Source: Microbacterium sp. Marseille-Q6965 | GTDB taxonomy: Bacteria; Actinomycetota; Actinomycetes; Actinomycetales; Microbacteriaceae | Direction of reading: 5' to 3' | Length of the DNA stretch: 64,000 nucleotides | Assembly: GCF_946151065.1 (NCBI RefSeq) | Contig: NZ_CAMGZA010000001.1 | Span: 1-64,000 of the forward strand | In this document: piece after piece, positions 52,247-62,408 of the stretch | Position numbering within the stretch: the first letter of the stretch is position 1 | Layout: every line of letters starts with the position of its first letter | Program-made: the position numbers and the translations under genes | The notes under the pieces: model-generated | The model's database searches: none | The model's input: only the letters and a program-made list of their open reading frames with translations | What the model was told of the DNA's origin: nothing

Positions 52247-54811
52247 ATGGCTGATGAGAACAGTGAATTCGATGACCGCAACAGCACCCTCGAGCCGAAA
52301 GGCGCCGACGGCGTAGCCGAACCGACACCGCAGGACGAGGAGGCCGGGGCGCCGCAGCGCGCGTCCGAGGCGGAGACGCCGGAGATGGCTGAGGGGGCTC
52401 CCGAGCAGGAGCAGCCGGCCGAGCCGGCCCTCGATGAGGCTTCGGAGCGGGAAGAGTCCGCCGAGGCGGGCGAGACGCCCGCCGAGACGGCGGAGCCGGT
52501 CGAGGAGACCGCGCAGGTCGAGCCGGCGGTCGAGGCTGCGCCCGCGGGGGAGTCGGTCGACGCGCCGCCGGAGGTGAAGACGGAGGACCCCGAGTCGGCC
52601 GCGAAGGATGGCGAGCCGGCCGCCGAGGAGCCCGCGCAGGCCGAGGCGGAGGACGCCGAGGAGCCGACCCCGCAGCCTGTGACCGCCGTGAGCCTGGGGC
52701 TGCTGCCCGAGAACTTCGTCTCACAGGTGTCGACGGCGCTGCACTTCTACGCGCCCGAGATCACGCCGTTGCCGGCGCTGGAGCTGCCCGACGCGGAGGA
52801 GGAGGACGACCAGGACGACCAGGACGCCGGTTCGGCGCGGGGTCGCGGTCGTCGCCGTCGTCGCAACGGCAACGGCGGCGCCGCCCCCGAGCGCCCGTCG
52901 CGGCCGGTCGAGGTGATCACCGAGCCGCAGAAGATCAAGGGCTCCACGCGGCTCGAGGCCAAGAAGCAGCGTCGCAGGGACGGTCGTGAGGCCGGTCGCC
53001 GCCGCCCCGTCGTCACCGAGGCCGAGTTCCTGGCACGCCGCGAGGCGGTCGATCGCCAGATGGTCGTGCGCTCCAAGTCGGGTCGCGTGCAGATCGCGGT
53101 GCTCGAGGACAAGGTGCTCGTCGAGCACTACGTGGCACGCAACCAGGACGCGTCGCTCATCGGCAACGTCTACCTCGGTCGCGTTCAGAACGTGCTGCCC
53201 AGCATGGAGGCCGCGTTCGTCGACATCGGCCGAGGCCGCAACGCCGTGCTCTACTCGGGCGAGGTGGATTGGGACGCCGTCGAGACCGGCAACCAGCCCC
53301 GCCGCATCGAGCTCGCGCTCAAGCCGGGCGACAAGGTGCTCGTGCAGGTGACGAAGGACCCGGTGGGGCACAAGGGCGCGCGTCTGACGAGCCAGATCTC
53401 GCTCCCGGGCCGTTACCTCGTGTACGTGCCCGGCGGTGCCATGAACGGGATCTCGCGCAAGCTGCCCGACACCGAACGGTCGCGTCTGAAGAAGATCCTC
53501 AAGGAGGTGCTGCCCGAGTCCTCCGGCGTCATCGTCCGCACGGCTGCCGAGGGCGCCACAGAGGAGCAGCTCACCCGCGATGTCAACCGCCTCACGGCCC
53601 AGTGGGCGCACATCCAGCAGAAGGTCGAGAAGGGCAACGCCCCGAGCCTGCTGCACAGCGAGCCCGATCTGCTCGTGAAGATCGTCCGCGACGTCTTCAA
53701 CGAGGACTTCACGAAGATGCTCATCCAGGGCGACGACGCGTACAGCACGATCACGACGTACCTCGAGCAGGTGGCGCCGGACCTGCTGGAGCGCGTGGAA
53801 CGCTACGAGGGGGAGCGGGACCCGTTCGACGAGTTCCGCATCACGGAGCAGATCGAGAAGGCCCTGGACCGCAAGGTGTGGCTGCCCTCGGGCGGCTCGC
53901 TCGTGATCGACCGCACCGAGGCCATGACCGTCGTCGACGTGAACACGGGCAAGTTCGTGGGCTCGGGCGGCAACCTCGAGGAGACCGTCACGAAGAACAA
54001 CCTCGAGGCAGCCGAGGAGATCGTGCGCCAGCTGCGCCTGCGCGACATCGGCGGCATCATCGTGGTCGACTTCATCGACATGGTGCTCGAGTCGAACCGC
54101 GACCTCGTGCTGCGACGCCTCGTCGAATGCCTCAGCCGCGACCGCACGAAGCACCAGGTCGCCGAGGTGACCTCGCTCGGCCTCGTGCAGATGACGCGCA
54201 AGAAGCTCGGCCTCGGCCTGCTCGAGACCTTCAGCGAGCCCTGCGACGTCTGCGCCGGTCGGGGCCTCATCGTGCACCACGATCCCGTCGTGAAGCACCG
54301 CCCGTCGGGCAACGGGGGCAACGGGGGCAACGGCGGGTCCAACCGGCGCTCGCGCGGCAACGGCGGTTCGTCCCCCGGGGCGCCGGCGGCGGCCTCGGGT
54401 GCATCGGCGACCACGCACGTCATCACGGAGGGCGTGAAGTCGGCGCTCGCGCAGATCGCCGCCTCGACGATCGCCGCTCCGTCGGCCGCGCCCGCGGAGC
54501 CGACCAAGGTCACCCCGGACATCGCGATCGAGCTGCCGGAGGGCCCACGGGCCGACAGCTCGCGCTCGGAGGGCGGCGAAGAGCGCCCGCGCAAGCGCCG
54601 CAAGCGTGCGGAGCGCGCGGAACGGCCGGAGCGCGCGGAGCGCCCCGCGGCGCCGACGACCGAGGCGCAGCAGCTGCTCGACTCAGTGCTCAGCGCGCTT
54701 CCCGAGCCGAAGGCGCCGGGTCAGGGCCGCAACCGCAGCCGCCGCGTCACCACGGCCGCCCTCACGGGCACCGCGGTGTCGGTCAACCCGGTCGTCCCGC
54801 CCGCGGAGTGA
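52247..54811 (+). CDS. rne: ribonuclease E/G
   Basis: Endoribonuclease of 854 residues that starts mRNA decay and processes rRNA. The layout is actinobacterial: a long acidic Glu/Ala/Pro-rich N-terminal extension (about 1-180), an Arg/Asn-rich basic patch (GRGRRRRRNGNGG), the S1 domain (SLIGNVYLGRVQNVLPSMEAAF, cut here to GNVYLGRVQNVLPSMEAAF), the DNase I-like catalytic part (VVDVNTGKFVGSG and GGIIVVDFIDM with the Mg-binding aspartates), and the zinc link EPCDVCAGRG. The tail is Gly/Asn-, then Arg/Glu-rich. The start is ATG 52247. Confidence 0.95.
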   Translation: MADENSEFDDRNSTLEPKGADGVAEPTPQDEEAGAPQRASEAETPEMAEGAPEQEQPAEPALDEASEREESAEAGETPAETAEPVEETAQVEPAVEAAPAGESVDAPPEVKTEDPESAAKDGEPAAEEPAQAEAEDAEEPTPQPVTAVSLGLLPENFVSQVSTALHFYAPEITPLPALELPDAEEEDDQDDQDAGSARGRGRRRRRNGNGGAAPERPSRPVEVITEPQKIKGSTRLEAKKQRRRDGREAGRRRPVVTEAEFLARREAVDRQMVVRSKSGRVQIAVLEDKVLVEHYVARNQDASLIGNVYLGRVQNVLPSMEAAFVDIGRGRNAVLYSGEVDWDAVETGNQPRRIELALKPGDKVLVQVTKDPVGHKGARLTSQISLPGRYLVYVPGGAMNGISRKLPDTERSRLKKILKEVLPESSGVIVRTAAEGATEEQLTRDVNRLTAQWAHIQQKVEKGNAPSLLHSEPDLLVKIVRDVFNEDFTKMLIQGDDAYSTITTYLEQVAPDLLERVERYEGERDPFDEFRITEQIEKALDRKVWLPSGGSLVIDRTEAMTVVDVNTGKFVGSGGNLEETVTKNNLEAAEEIVRQLRLRDIGGIIVVDFIDMVLESNRDLVLRRLVECLSRDRTKHQVAEVTSLGLVQMTRKKLGLGLLETFSEPCDVCAGRGLIVHHDPVVKHRPSGNGGNGGNGGSNRRSRGNGGSSPGAPAAASGASATTHVITEGVKSALAQIAASTIAAPSAAPAEPTKVTPDIAIELPEGPRADSSRSEGGEERPRKRRKRAERAERPERAERPAAPTTEAQQLLDSVLSALPEPKAPGQGRNRSRRVTTAALTGTAVSVNPVVPPAE
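54308..54334 (+). repeat. 9-bp tandem repeat (3 copies) inside rne
   Basis: GGCAACGGG, GGCAACGGG, GGCAACGGC encode a Gly-Asn-Gly linker after the zinc link. Copy number is likely to vary between strains. Confidence 0.8.
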
Positions 54812-54820
54812 GCGGCCGGA

Positions 54821-54859
54821 GCGGGAGCGACGCGGGCTCAGAGCCCGCGTCGCTCCCGC
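54821..54859. terminator. 19-bp inverted repeat overlapping the 3' end of the DUF4031 gene
   Basis: GCGGGAGCGACGCGGGCTC (54821-54839) is mirrored exactly at 54841-54859 around one base. The stop codon of the DUF4031 gene (54838-54840) is at the centre, so the right arm is coding. It serves the rne transcript from the other side. Confidence 0.8.
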
Positions 54860-55110
54860 TGCGAGACGCGGAGGCCCGAGGCCTGCAGCCGCCGCACGAG
54901 CTCGCGGCCGGTGACGCGCAGCGCCCCGCCGGCCACGAGCCGGTCGACGGCGTCGGCGGGCACGTCGTAGTGGTCGAGGTCGAAGGCGCGCGCCGGGACG
55001 CCGTGGGTGGCGGCGAAGTCATGCAGCTCGTCCAGGTCGGCGTCGCTCACCAGGTGCGCCCAGAGTCGGCCGTGAGCCGGCCAGATCGGGCTGTCCACGA
55101 GTATCGCCAC
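54838..55110 (-). CDS. DUF4031 domain protein
   Basis: A 90-residue soluble protein: ILVDSPIWPAHGRLWAHL, HGVPARAFDLDHYDVP and the ALRVTGRELVRRLQASGLR end are the family marks. DUF4031 is small, widespread in Actinobacteria and of unknown role; the paired Asp and His residues could bind a metal. GTG 55110. Its last six codons double as one arm of a terminator. Confidence 0.82.
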   Translation of the reverse strand: MAILVDSPIWPAHGRLWAHLVSDADLDELHDFAATHGVPARAFDLDHYDVPADAVDRLVAGGALRVTGRELVRRLQASGLRVSQRERRGL

Positions 55111-55161
55111 GCCCTCGAGCCTACGGCGGCAGCGGCGTGAAGGACGCGCCGAGCGGCGCTT

Positions 55162-55191
55162 TTGCCGGATGGGCAGGGGATCGGGTAAAGT
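55162..55191 (+). promoter_or_regulatory. rplU promoter
   Basis: -35 TTGCCG (55162-55167) and -10 TAAAGT (55186-55191) are 18 bp apart. The start would lie about 145 bp before rplU. Confidence 0.6.
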
Positions 55192-55197
55192 AGACGG

Positions 55198-55344
55198 TTG
55201 GTGCGTCCCCTGTCGCGTGCTCAAGCAGTGCGGCGACGAAAGTCTTGCAGACGCACTCGCAACCAGCGAATGCAAGCGAAGTCTTCCCGTGAGAGATCCG
55301 GAGACCCGACGATCCGGGTTCTCCCTAATGAAACAAGGTGTGAA
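55198..55344 (+). promoter_or_regulatory. rplU-rpmA leader RNA with hairpins
   Basis: The ~147-nt leader contains the hairpin GGAGACCC-n8-GGGTTCTCC (about 55300-55324) just before the ribosome site, and an upstream part rich in short complementary stretches. Ribosomal protein operons often carry such autoregulatory leaders; whether this one binds L21 or L27 is unknown. Confidence 0.4.
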
Positions 55345-55653
55345 GTGGTTTACGCAGTCGTGCGCGCCGGCGGCCGTCAGGAGAAGGTCGAGGTCGGCTC
55401 GGTGATTCAGCTCAACCGTGTGCAGGCGGCCGCGGGCGAGACCATCGAGCTCCCCGCCGTGCTGTTCGTGGACGGCGACAAGGTCGAGACCGACGCGAAG
55501 AAGCTGGCGAAGGTCAAGGTCACGGCCGAGGTCGTGAAGGACCTGCGCGGTCCGAAGATCGTCATCCAGAAGTACAAGAACAAGACCGGCTACAAGAAGC
55601 GCCAGGGCCACCGTCAGGACCTCACGCGCGTCAAGATCACCGGCATCAAGTAA
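55345..55653 (+). CDS. rplU: 50S ribosomal protein L21
   Basis: A 102-residue large-subunit protein with the signature [17 protein letters not shown] and a basic end [17 protein letters not shown] 55345 follows AAGGTG. First gene of the L21-L27-ObgE group. Confidence 0.97.
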   Translation: MVYAVVRAGGRQEKVEVGSVIQLNRVQAAAGETIELPAVLFVDGDKVETDAKKLAKVKVTAEVVKDLRGPKIVIQKYKNKTGYKKRQGHRQDLTRVKITGIK

Positions 55654-55673
55654 GCGCGGAAGGGTTCAGCGAA

Positions 55674-55928
55674 ATGGCACACAAGAAGGGCGCAAGCTCC
55701 ACCCGTAACGGTCGCGACTCCAACGCCCAGCGACTGGGCGTGAAGCGCTTCGGCGGGCAGGTCGTCAACGCGGGCGAGATCCTCGTCCGTCAGCGCGGCA
55801 CGCACTTCCACCCGGGCGTCAACGTCGGCCGCGGTGGCGACGACACGCTGTTCGCCCTCGCCGCGGGCGCGGTCGAGTTCGGCAACAAGGGCGGCCGCAA
55901 GGTCGTCAACATCGTCGCGGGCGAGTGA
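55674..55928 (+). CDS. rpmA: 50S ribosomal protein L27
   Basis: An 84-residue protein at the peptidyl-transferase centre. [20 protein letters not shown] is the conserved N-terminus; there is no Firmicutes-type cleaved extension. It lies 20 bp after rplU and is followed by a strong terminator, which separates it from obgE. Confidence 0.97.
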   Translation: MAHKKGASSTRNGRDSNAQRLGVKRFGGQVVNAGEILVRQRGTHFHPGVNVGRGGDDTLFALAAGAVEFGNKGGRKVVNIVAGE

Positions 55929-55953
55929 TCTCGCAGACGCGAGGAGTTTTTCC

Positions 55954-55985
55954 GGAACGGGGCGAGCTTCGGCTCGCCCCGTTCC
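55954..55985 (+). terminator. perfect 14-bp TTCG-loop hairpin after rpmA
   Basis: GGAACGGGGCGAGC-TTCG-GCTCGCCCCGTTCC, 25 bp after the stop, preceded by TTTTT. A new -10 candidate for obgE (TACAGT, 56015-56020) follows. Confidence 0.85.
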
Positions 55986-56022
55986 CGCATTCAGCGGCCG
56001 CTGGTCGGTGAACATACAGTGA

Positions 56023-57576
<1,554 letters not shown>

Positions 57577-57581
57577 CCGAG

Positions 57582-58409
57582 GTGACCGCCAGGGTGCGAG
57601 CCGATCTGCCCACCGCGCGACGGATCGTCGTCAAGGTGGGGTCGTCATCGATCAGCGGCACGTCGTCGTGGCGCATCCCCAAGCTCGTCTACGCCCTCGC
57701 CGAGGCGCACGGGCGCGGCGCCGAGGTGCTGCTGGTCTCCTCCGGCGCGATCGCGACGGGGATGCCTTTCCTCGGGCTCGACTCTCGGCCCACCGATCTG
57801 GCCACGCAGCAGGCCGCGGCGGCGGTGGGGCAGAACATCCTCGTGTACCGCTACCAGGAGGCGCTGCGGCCCTTCGGCATCGTCGCGGGCCAGGTGCTGC
57901 TGACCGCGGGCGACCTGGACGACGCGGTGCCGCGCAGCAACGCGCGTCGTGCGATCGAGCGGCTGCTGGGTCTGCGCATCCTGCCGATCGTGAACGAGAA
58001 CGACACGGTCGCAACCCACGAGATCCGCTTCGGCGACAACGACCGGCTCGCCGCACTCGTGGCGCGCCTCGTCGGCGCCGACGCCCTCGTGCTGCTGAGC
58101 GACGTCGACTCGCTGTACACGAAGCCGCCGACCGAGCCGGGCGCGGAGCGGATCGACACGATCGCCTTCGGGCAGGACCTGCGCGACGTGGAGTTCGGAT
58201 CGACGATCGTGAACAGCGTCGGCACCGGGGGAGCGTCGACCAAGGCGTCGGCCGCGAGGCTTGCCGCCGGCGCCGGCATCGGCGTGCTCGTGACGAGCGC
58301 CGACCTGGTCGCCGAGGCGCTGGCGGGCGACGAGGTGGGCACGTGGTTCGAACCGGCAGACGTCGCGAACGCCGCGCTCACCGGCCCCGTCGATACACTG
58401 GCCCGATGA
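57582..58409 (+). CDS. proB: glutamate 5-kinase
   Basis: First enzyme of proline synthesis; phosphorylates glutamate. It has 275 residues and only the kinase domain (VVKVGSSSIS, LVSSGAIATGM, NENDTVATHEI, FGDNDRLAALVA); the PUA domain of longer homologs is absent, as is usual in this group. GTG 57582 is 5 bp after obgE. The stop overlaps proA by 4 bp. Confidence 0.96.
   Translation: MTARVRADLPTARRIVVKVGSSSISGTSSWRIPKLVYALAEAHGRGAEVLLVSSGAIATGMPFLGLDSRPTDLATQQAAAAVGQNILVYRYQEALRPFGIVAGQVLLTAGDLDDAVPRSNARRAIERLLGLRILPIVNENDTVATHEIRFGDNDRLAALVARLVGADALVLLSDVDSLYTKPPTEPGAERIDTIAFGQDLRDVEFGSTIVNSVGTGGASTKASAARLAAGAGIGVLVTSADLVAEALAGDEVGTWFEPADVANAALTGPVDTLAR
58394..58399 (+). promoter_or_regulatory. 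possible internal leaderless promoter for proA
   Basis: TACACT within the proB 3' end lies 6 nt before the proA ATG at 58406. Confidence 0.3.
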
Positions 58410-59689
58410 GTCAGACCCTCGTTCCCGGCAGCACGGCGCCCGTCGACACGGTGCAGGATCGCCTCGTCCGCGCGAAGGAGGCGGCGCGGCATACGGCGCG
58501 GCTGACGAGCGACGAGAAGGCCGCCGCGCTGCACGCGATGGCCGACGGGCTCCTCGCGGCGCAGGACCGGATCCTCGCCGCGAACGCCGCCGACCTCGAG
58601 CGGAGCCGCGACGAGGGGCTGACCGAGGGGCTGCTCGACCGGCTTGCGCTCGACGAGCGGCGAATCGCCGCGCTCGCGTCGGCCGTGCGCGAGATCGCGG
58701 CGCTGCCCGACCCGATCGGTCAGGTCGTGCGCGGACATCGGATGCCCGCGGGAGCGGCGCTCGAGGAGGTGCGCGTGCCGTTCGGCGTCGTGGGTGCCAT
58801 CTACGAGGCGCGGCCGAACGTGACGGTCGACATCGCCGCGCTCGCGCTGCGCTCGGGCAACGCGGTCGTGCTGCGCGGTGGGAGCGCAGCGCGCGAGAGC
58901 AACACGGCGCTCATCGATGCCATGCGCGGCGCCCTCGCGGCGGCGGGCGTCGGGGCGGACGCGGTGCAGTCGGTCGATGACTTCGGTCGCGAGGGTGCGA
59001 AGGCGCTCATGCACGGTCGTGGCTTCGTCGACGTGCTCGTGCCTCGCGGCAGCGCGGGCCTGATCGAGACCGTCGTCACCGAGTCGACGGTGCCCGTCAT
59101 CGAGACGGGCGCGGGCGTCGTGCACATCGTGCTGGACGAGTCGGCGCCGGAGGACTGGGCGCGAGACATCGTCGTGAACGCCAAGGTGCAGCGGCCCAGT
59201 GTCTGCAATGCGGTCGAGACCGTGCTCGTGCTGCGCCAGGCGGCCGAGCGCCTCGTCCCGGTCGTGGTCGCCGCCCTGCGTGAGCACGGCGTCACGATCC
59301 ACGGCGACGAAACGGTTCGTGCCCTCGCCGGCGACGTCGTCCCGGCCACCGAGGAGGACTGGGCCACGGAGTATCTGGCGCTCGAGATCGCGATCCGCGT
59401 GGTCGACACCCTCGACGACGCGATGGCTCACATTCGGCGGTACTCCACAGGCCACACCGAGTCGATCATCACGACCGACCAGCGCAACGCCGAGCGCTTC
59501 CTGCGCGAGGTCGATTCGGCCGTGGTCATGGCGAACGCCTCGACGCGTTTCAGCGACGGCGGCGAGTTCGGCTTCGGAGCGGAGCTGGGCATCTCGACGC
59601 AGAAGCTGCACGCGCGCGGCCCGATGGGACTGGCCGAGCTGACGAGCACGAAGTGGCTCGTGCGCGGTGCCGGGCAGGTGCGCGCCTGA
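58406..59689 (+). CDS. proA: gamma-glutamyl phosphate reductase
   Basis: NADPH-dependent reductase of the aldehyde dehydrogenase fold, second step of proline synthesis; 427 residues. The catalytic cysteine is Cys267 (VQRPSVCNAVET), and GVVGAIYEARPNVTVD is the family signature near residue 130. It overlaps proB by 4 bp (ATGA), so kinase and reductase are made together, which fits channelling of the unstable acyl phosphate. Confidence 0.97.
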   Translation: MSQTLVPGSTAPVDTVQDRLVRAKEAARHTARLTSDEKAAALHAMADGLLAAQDRILAANAADLERSRDEGLTEGLLDRLALDERRIAALASAVREIAALPDPIGQVVRGHRMPAGAALEEVRVPFGVVGAIYEARPNVTVDIAALALRSGNAVVLRGGSAARESNTALIDAMRGALAAAGVGADAVQSVDDFGREGAKALMHGRGFVDVLVPRGSAGLIETVVTESTVPVIETGAGVVHIVLDESAPEDWARDIVVNAKVQRPSVCNAVETVLVLRQAAERLVPVVVAALREHGVTIHGDETVRALAGDVVPATEEDWATEYLALEIAIRVVDTLDDAMAHIRRYSTGHTESIITTDQRNAERFLREVDSAVVMANASTRFSDGGEFGFGAELGISTQKLHARGPMGLAELTSTKWLVRGAGQVRA

Positions 59690-59729
59690 GCGGTAGGCTA
59701 GGGAGACCACGCACCGAAACGGAGTCAGG

Positions 59730-59930
59730 ATGAACTTCCCCGCCGCTCTTGCGGTCCTCGCCGAGACCGAAGAACACGGAAACGTCGCGCTGGAGACCCT
59801 TCCTTACGGCATCGTTGCCGCCGCCGTCTTCGCCGTTCTGGGTCTCGTGGCCTTCTCGTACCGCAACGTCGCCAATCGCCACGCGGACAAGGTCGAGCGA
59901 GCGACCTCGCACGAGGGACACGGCCACTAG
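59730..59930 (+). CDS. small membrane protein between proA and nadD
   Basis: A 66-residue protein with one hydrophobic segment (about residues 23-42, [18 protein letters not shown]) flanked by an acidic N-terminal part and a basic, His-rich C-terminal tail (ATSHEGHGH). ATG 59730 follows CGGAGTCAGG. Small single-span proteins at this spot are common in Microbacteriaceae; function is unknown. A TAGGCT -10 candidate is at 59694-59699. Confidence 0.75.
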   Translation: MNFPAALAVLAETEEHGNVALETLPYGIVAAAVFAVLGLVAFSYRNVANRHADKVERATSHEGHGH

Positions 59931-59941
59931 GTCGGGGTGCG

Positions 59942-60541
59942 GTGACCGAGCAGAACCGCGCGCCGCGGATCGGGGTGATGGGCGGCACGTTCGACCCCAT
60001 CCACCACGGTCACCTCGTCGCCGCGAGTGAGGTCGCGCAGTCGTTCGGGCTCGACGAGGTCGTGTTCGTGCCGACGGGACAGCCGTCGCACAAGGAGGCC
60101 GTCTCACCCGCGCAGGCACGGTACGAGATGACGGTGATCGCCACCGCCTCGAACCCCAGCTTCACGGTGAGCCGGGTGGACGTCGACCGCGAAGGCCCGA
60201 CGTACACGGTCGACACGCTGCGCGACCTGAAGGCGGAACGGCCCGACGCCGAGCTCTACTTCATCACCGGGGCGGACGCCGTAGCGCAGATTCTCAGCTG
60301 GAGAGACCATGATGAACTGTGGGATCTCGCCCACTTCGTCGCCGTCTCGCGCCCGGGCCACGTGCTCGACATCGAGGGCCTGCCGACCGACGACGTGAGT
60401 CGTCTCGAGATTCCCGCCCTCGCCATCTCGTCGAGCGACTGCCGAGACCGCGTGCGACGCGGGTTCCCTGTCTGGTATCTCGTTCCCGATGGCGTCGTGC
60501 AGTACATCGCGAAGCATCACCTGTATCGGAGCAGCGAATGA
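59942..60541 (+). CDS. nadD: nicotinate-nucleotide adenylyltransferase
   Basis: Adenylates nicotinate mononucleotide in NAD synthesis. It has 199 residues, with the HIGH-like motif HHGH (21-24) in [12 protein letters not shown], substrate residues in [14 protein letters not shown], and the [10 protein letters not shown] variant of the ISSTxxR motif. GTG 59942 comes 11 bp after the small membrane gene. The stop overlaps the next gene (ATGA). Confidence 0.96.
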   Translation: MTEQNRAPRIGVMGGTFDPIHHGHLVAASEVAQSFGLDEVVFVPTGQPSHKEAVSPAQARYEMTVIATASNPSFTVSRVDVDREGPTYTVDTLRDLKAERPDAELYFITGADAVAQILSWRDHDELWDLAHFVAVSRPGHVLDIEGLPTDDVSRLEIPALAISSSDCRDRVRRGFPVWYLVPDGVVQYIAKHHLYRSSE

Positions 60542-61734
60542 GCACCCCGGAGCGTCCCCTCACCCGTCGCCAGCTGAAAGAGCTGCGCATGACGGGTCAG
60601 CTGCCCGTGGTCGTGCCTGGCGCGACGCCCGTGCAGCAGGGCCAGCCGGCCACCGCCGACGACAAGCCCGCCGCGGCAGCGCCGAAGCGCGACGAGGAGC
60701 GCAGGCCGACGCCCGCGCCGGAGCCCGAAGCGGTCGAGACCGCGACGCCGTACGAGCCCGCGCAGGATGCGCCCGCCCAAGGTGAGAGCACGTCGCAGGA
60801 GCAGAGCGGCGGGCGGCCACTCACACGGCGTCAGGCGCGCACCCTGCGGACCAACTCCGTACCGGTCACGGACGGCGAGGCGTCCGCCGCGGTCGAGACG
60901 GCGCCCGAACCGCCCGCCGTCGAACTGCCAGCCGGGTTCGCGGACGCCGTGCCGACGCAGGCCGCCCCGCCGAGCGAGGATCGTCTGACGGATCGCCTCG
61001 CCCCGGCGCCCGCGAAGCCCGCCGCTCCCGTGCAGCCCGCGCCGGTCCGGCCGGAGTCGGAGGCCGCCGAGCCCGCGCGGTCCGTCCCCGAGCCTGCGCA
61101 GCCCGCTCCCGCGGACGCGGGCGCGAAGGACGACGGCCCGAAGGTCGGCGCGGCGTTCGGCGCGGCCGTCTTCCAGCAGGCGGAGGAACGGCAGCGCCTC
61201 GAGCGTGAGGCCGCCGAGCGCGAAGCGCTGCACCGCCGCGAGACGAAGGCCACCGCGACCACCGGCGCGGAGGATGCCGCCGCGATCGACGCCGACGAGG
61301 TGTTCGCCGAGGCGTTCCAGCGCTCGCTCGACGCGGGTGGCTCGACAGCCACCGGCACCTCGCTGATCCTGCACGACATGCCGGGAACGGCATCGCTCAG
61401 CGCTCCCGTCACCGCGACGGGCGAGCTGCTGATCACGAGTTCCCACGTGCTGCCCACGGGCCTCGCATCGCGCGGCGCCGCCGCCGGCACGACGGACGGC
61501 AAGGACGTCGACGCGACGCTGCTCGACGGCGAGATCCCGCTGCACTCGTCGCCCACGCCGATCTCGGCGAGCGCCGCCGTGAGCACTTCGAAGGCGCCGG
61601 GAGACGTCATCCGCCCGCCCGCCCGCGAGAAGAACCACGGCCTGATGCTGACCCTCGGCATCACGGCGGGCGGCCTGGGCGCCGCCCTCGTCGGCGTCAT
61701 CATCTACGCATTCGCGACAGGAGTTTTCGGTTGA
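60538..61734 (+). CDS. uncharacterised Pro/Ala-rich single-span membrane protein with duplicated PLTRRQ motif
   Basis: A 398-residue protein, disordered for most of its length (Pro, Ala, Glu), with one membrane segment near the C-terminus (about 373-394, [20 protein letters not shown]). Two related basic motifs occur: [11 protein letters not shown] at residues 7-17 and [11 protein letters not shown] at about 95-105. A charged helix follows ([19 protein letters not shown]). It overlaps nadD and rsfS by 4 bp on each side. Orthologs in this position are known in the family but not characterised. A scaffold role at the membrane is only a guess. Confidence 0.8.
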   Translation: MSTPERPLTRRQLKELRMTGQLPVVVPGATPVQQGQPATADDKPAAAAPKRDEERRPTPAPEPEAVETATPYEPAQDAPAQGESTSQEQSGGRPLTRRQARTLRTNSVPVTDGEASAAVETAPEPPAVELPAGFADAVPTQAAPPSEDRLTDRLAPAPAKPAAPVQPAPVRPESEAAEPARSVPEPAQPAPADAGAKDDGPKVGAAFGAAVFQQAEERQRLEREAAEREALHRRETKATATTGAEDAAAIDADEVFAEAFQRSLDAGGSTATGTSLILHDMPGTASLSAPVTATGELLITSSHVLPTGLASRGAAAGTTDGKDVDATLLDGEIPLHSSPTPISASAAVSTSKAPGDVIRPPAREKNHGLMLTLGITAGGLGAALVGVIIYAFATGVFG

Positions 61735-62120
61735 GCCCCACCCCCACGTCCCTCCAGATGCTGCAGCTGGCCGCCGAGGCGGCCGATGCGAAGGGCGGGG
61801 ACGACCTCGTCGCGCTCGACGTCTCCGAGCCGCTGCCGCTCGTCGATGTCTTCCTCCTCGTCACCGGCCGCAATGAGCGCAACGTCGCCGCGATCGCGGA
61901 TGAGATCGAGGACAAGCTGCACGAGGGCGGCTTCAAGCGCATCCGTCGTGAGGGTCGCCAGGAGTCGCGCTGGATCCTGCTCGACTTCGGCGACCTCGTC
62001 GTGCACGTGTTCCACCAGGAGGAGCGTGCGTACTACGCGCTGGAGCGCCTGTGGAAGGACTGCCCGGTCGTTCCGATCACGCTGCCCGAGCGCCCCGTGC
62101 TCGGCACGCCCGGGGAGTGA
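61731..62120 (+). CDS. rsfS: ribosomal silencing factor RsfS
   Basis: Binds L14 and blocks joining of ribosomal subunits when nutrients are scarce. It has 129 residues; ALDVSEPLPLVDVFLLVTG and the WILLDFGDLVVHVF motif mark the family. The TTG start at 61731 overlaps the stop of the upstream gene (TTGA), and no better start lies close by. It ends a coupled nadD-unknown-rsfS unit. Confidence 0.95.
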   Translation: MSPTPTSLQMLQLAAEAADAKGGDDLVALDVSEPLPLVDVFLLVTGRNERNVAAIADEIEDKLHEGGFKRIRREGRQESRWILLDFGDLVVHVFHQEERAYYALERLWKDCPVVPITLPERPVLGTPGE

Positions 62121-62126
62121 GCCGAT

Positions 62127-62155
62127 TTCTCGCCTCGCGGAGCATGTTGTAAGCT
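62127..62155 (+). promoter_or_regulatory. candidate tRNA-Ala promoter
   Basis: -35 TTCTCG (62127-62132), 17-bp spacer, -10 TAAGCT (62150-62155), 36 bp before the tRNA. Confidence 0.45.
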
Positions 62156-62191
62156 GAATGAGTTGTCCGGGGCTTCTACCGGATGACATCT

Positions 62192-62264
62192 GGGCCTGTG
62201 GCGCAGCTGGTAGCGCACCTGCATGGCATGCAGGGGGTCAGGGGTTCGAGTCCCCTCAGGTCCA
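62192..62264 (+). tRNA. tRNA-Ala (anticodon GGC)
   Basis: Acceptor GGGCCTG/CAGGTCC with one G-U pair, anticodon stem CCTGC/GCAGG with loop ATGGCAT (GGC), T-loop GTTCGAG, discriminator A. CCA is not encoded. Confidence 0.95.
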
Positions 62265-62265
62265 C

Positions 62266-62291
62266 AAAATCCCCGGTCAGCCGGGGATTTT
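62266..62291 (+). terminator. intrinsic terminator after tRNA-Ala
   Basis: An 11-bp perfect stem AAAATCCCCGG-TCAG-CCGGGGATTTT followed by CTGTTTTC. Confidence 0.85.
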
Positions 62292-62408
62292 CTGTTTTCG
62301 CCGCGTCCTTCGAGCGGTATCGATCCCCACTTTCCCTCCTTTGGCGGTGCAGCCGCCCGCGGCTGGCCGACAGGACGGCCCGGGTGCCGAAACTGGAAGG
62401 ATCGAGAG

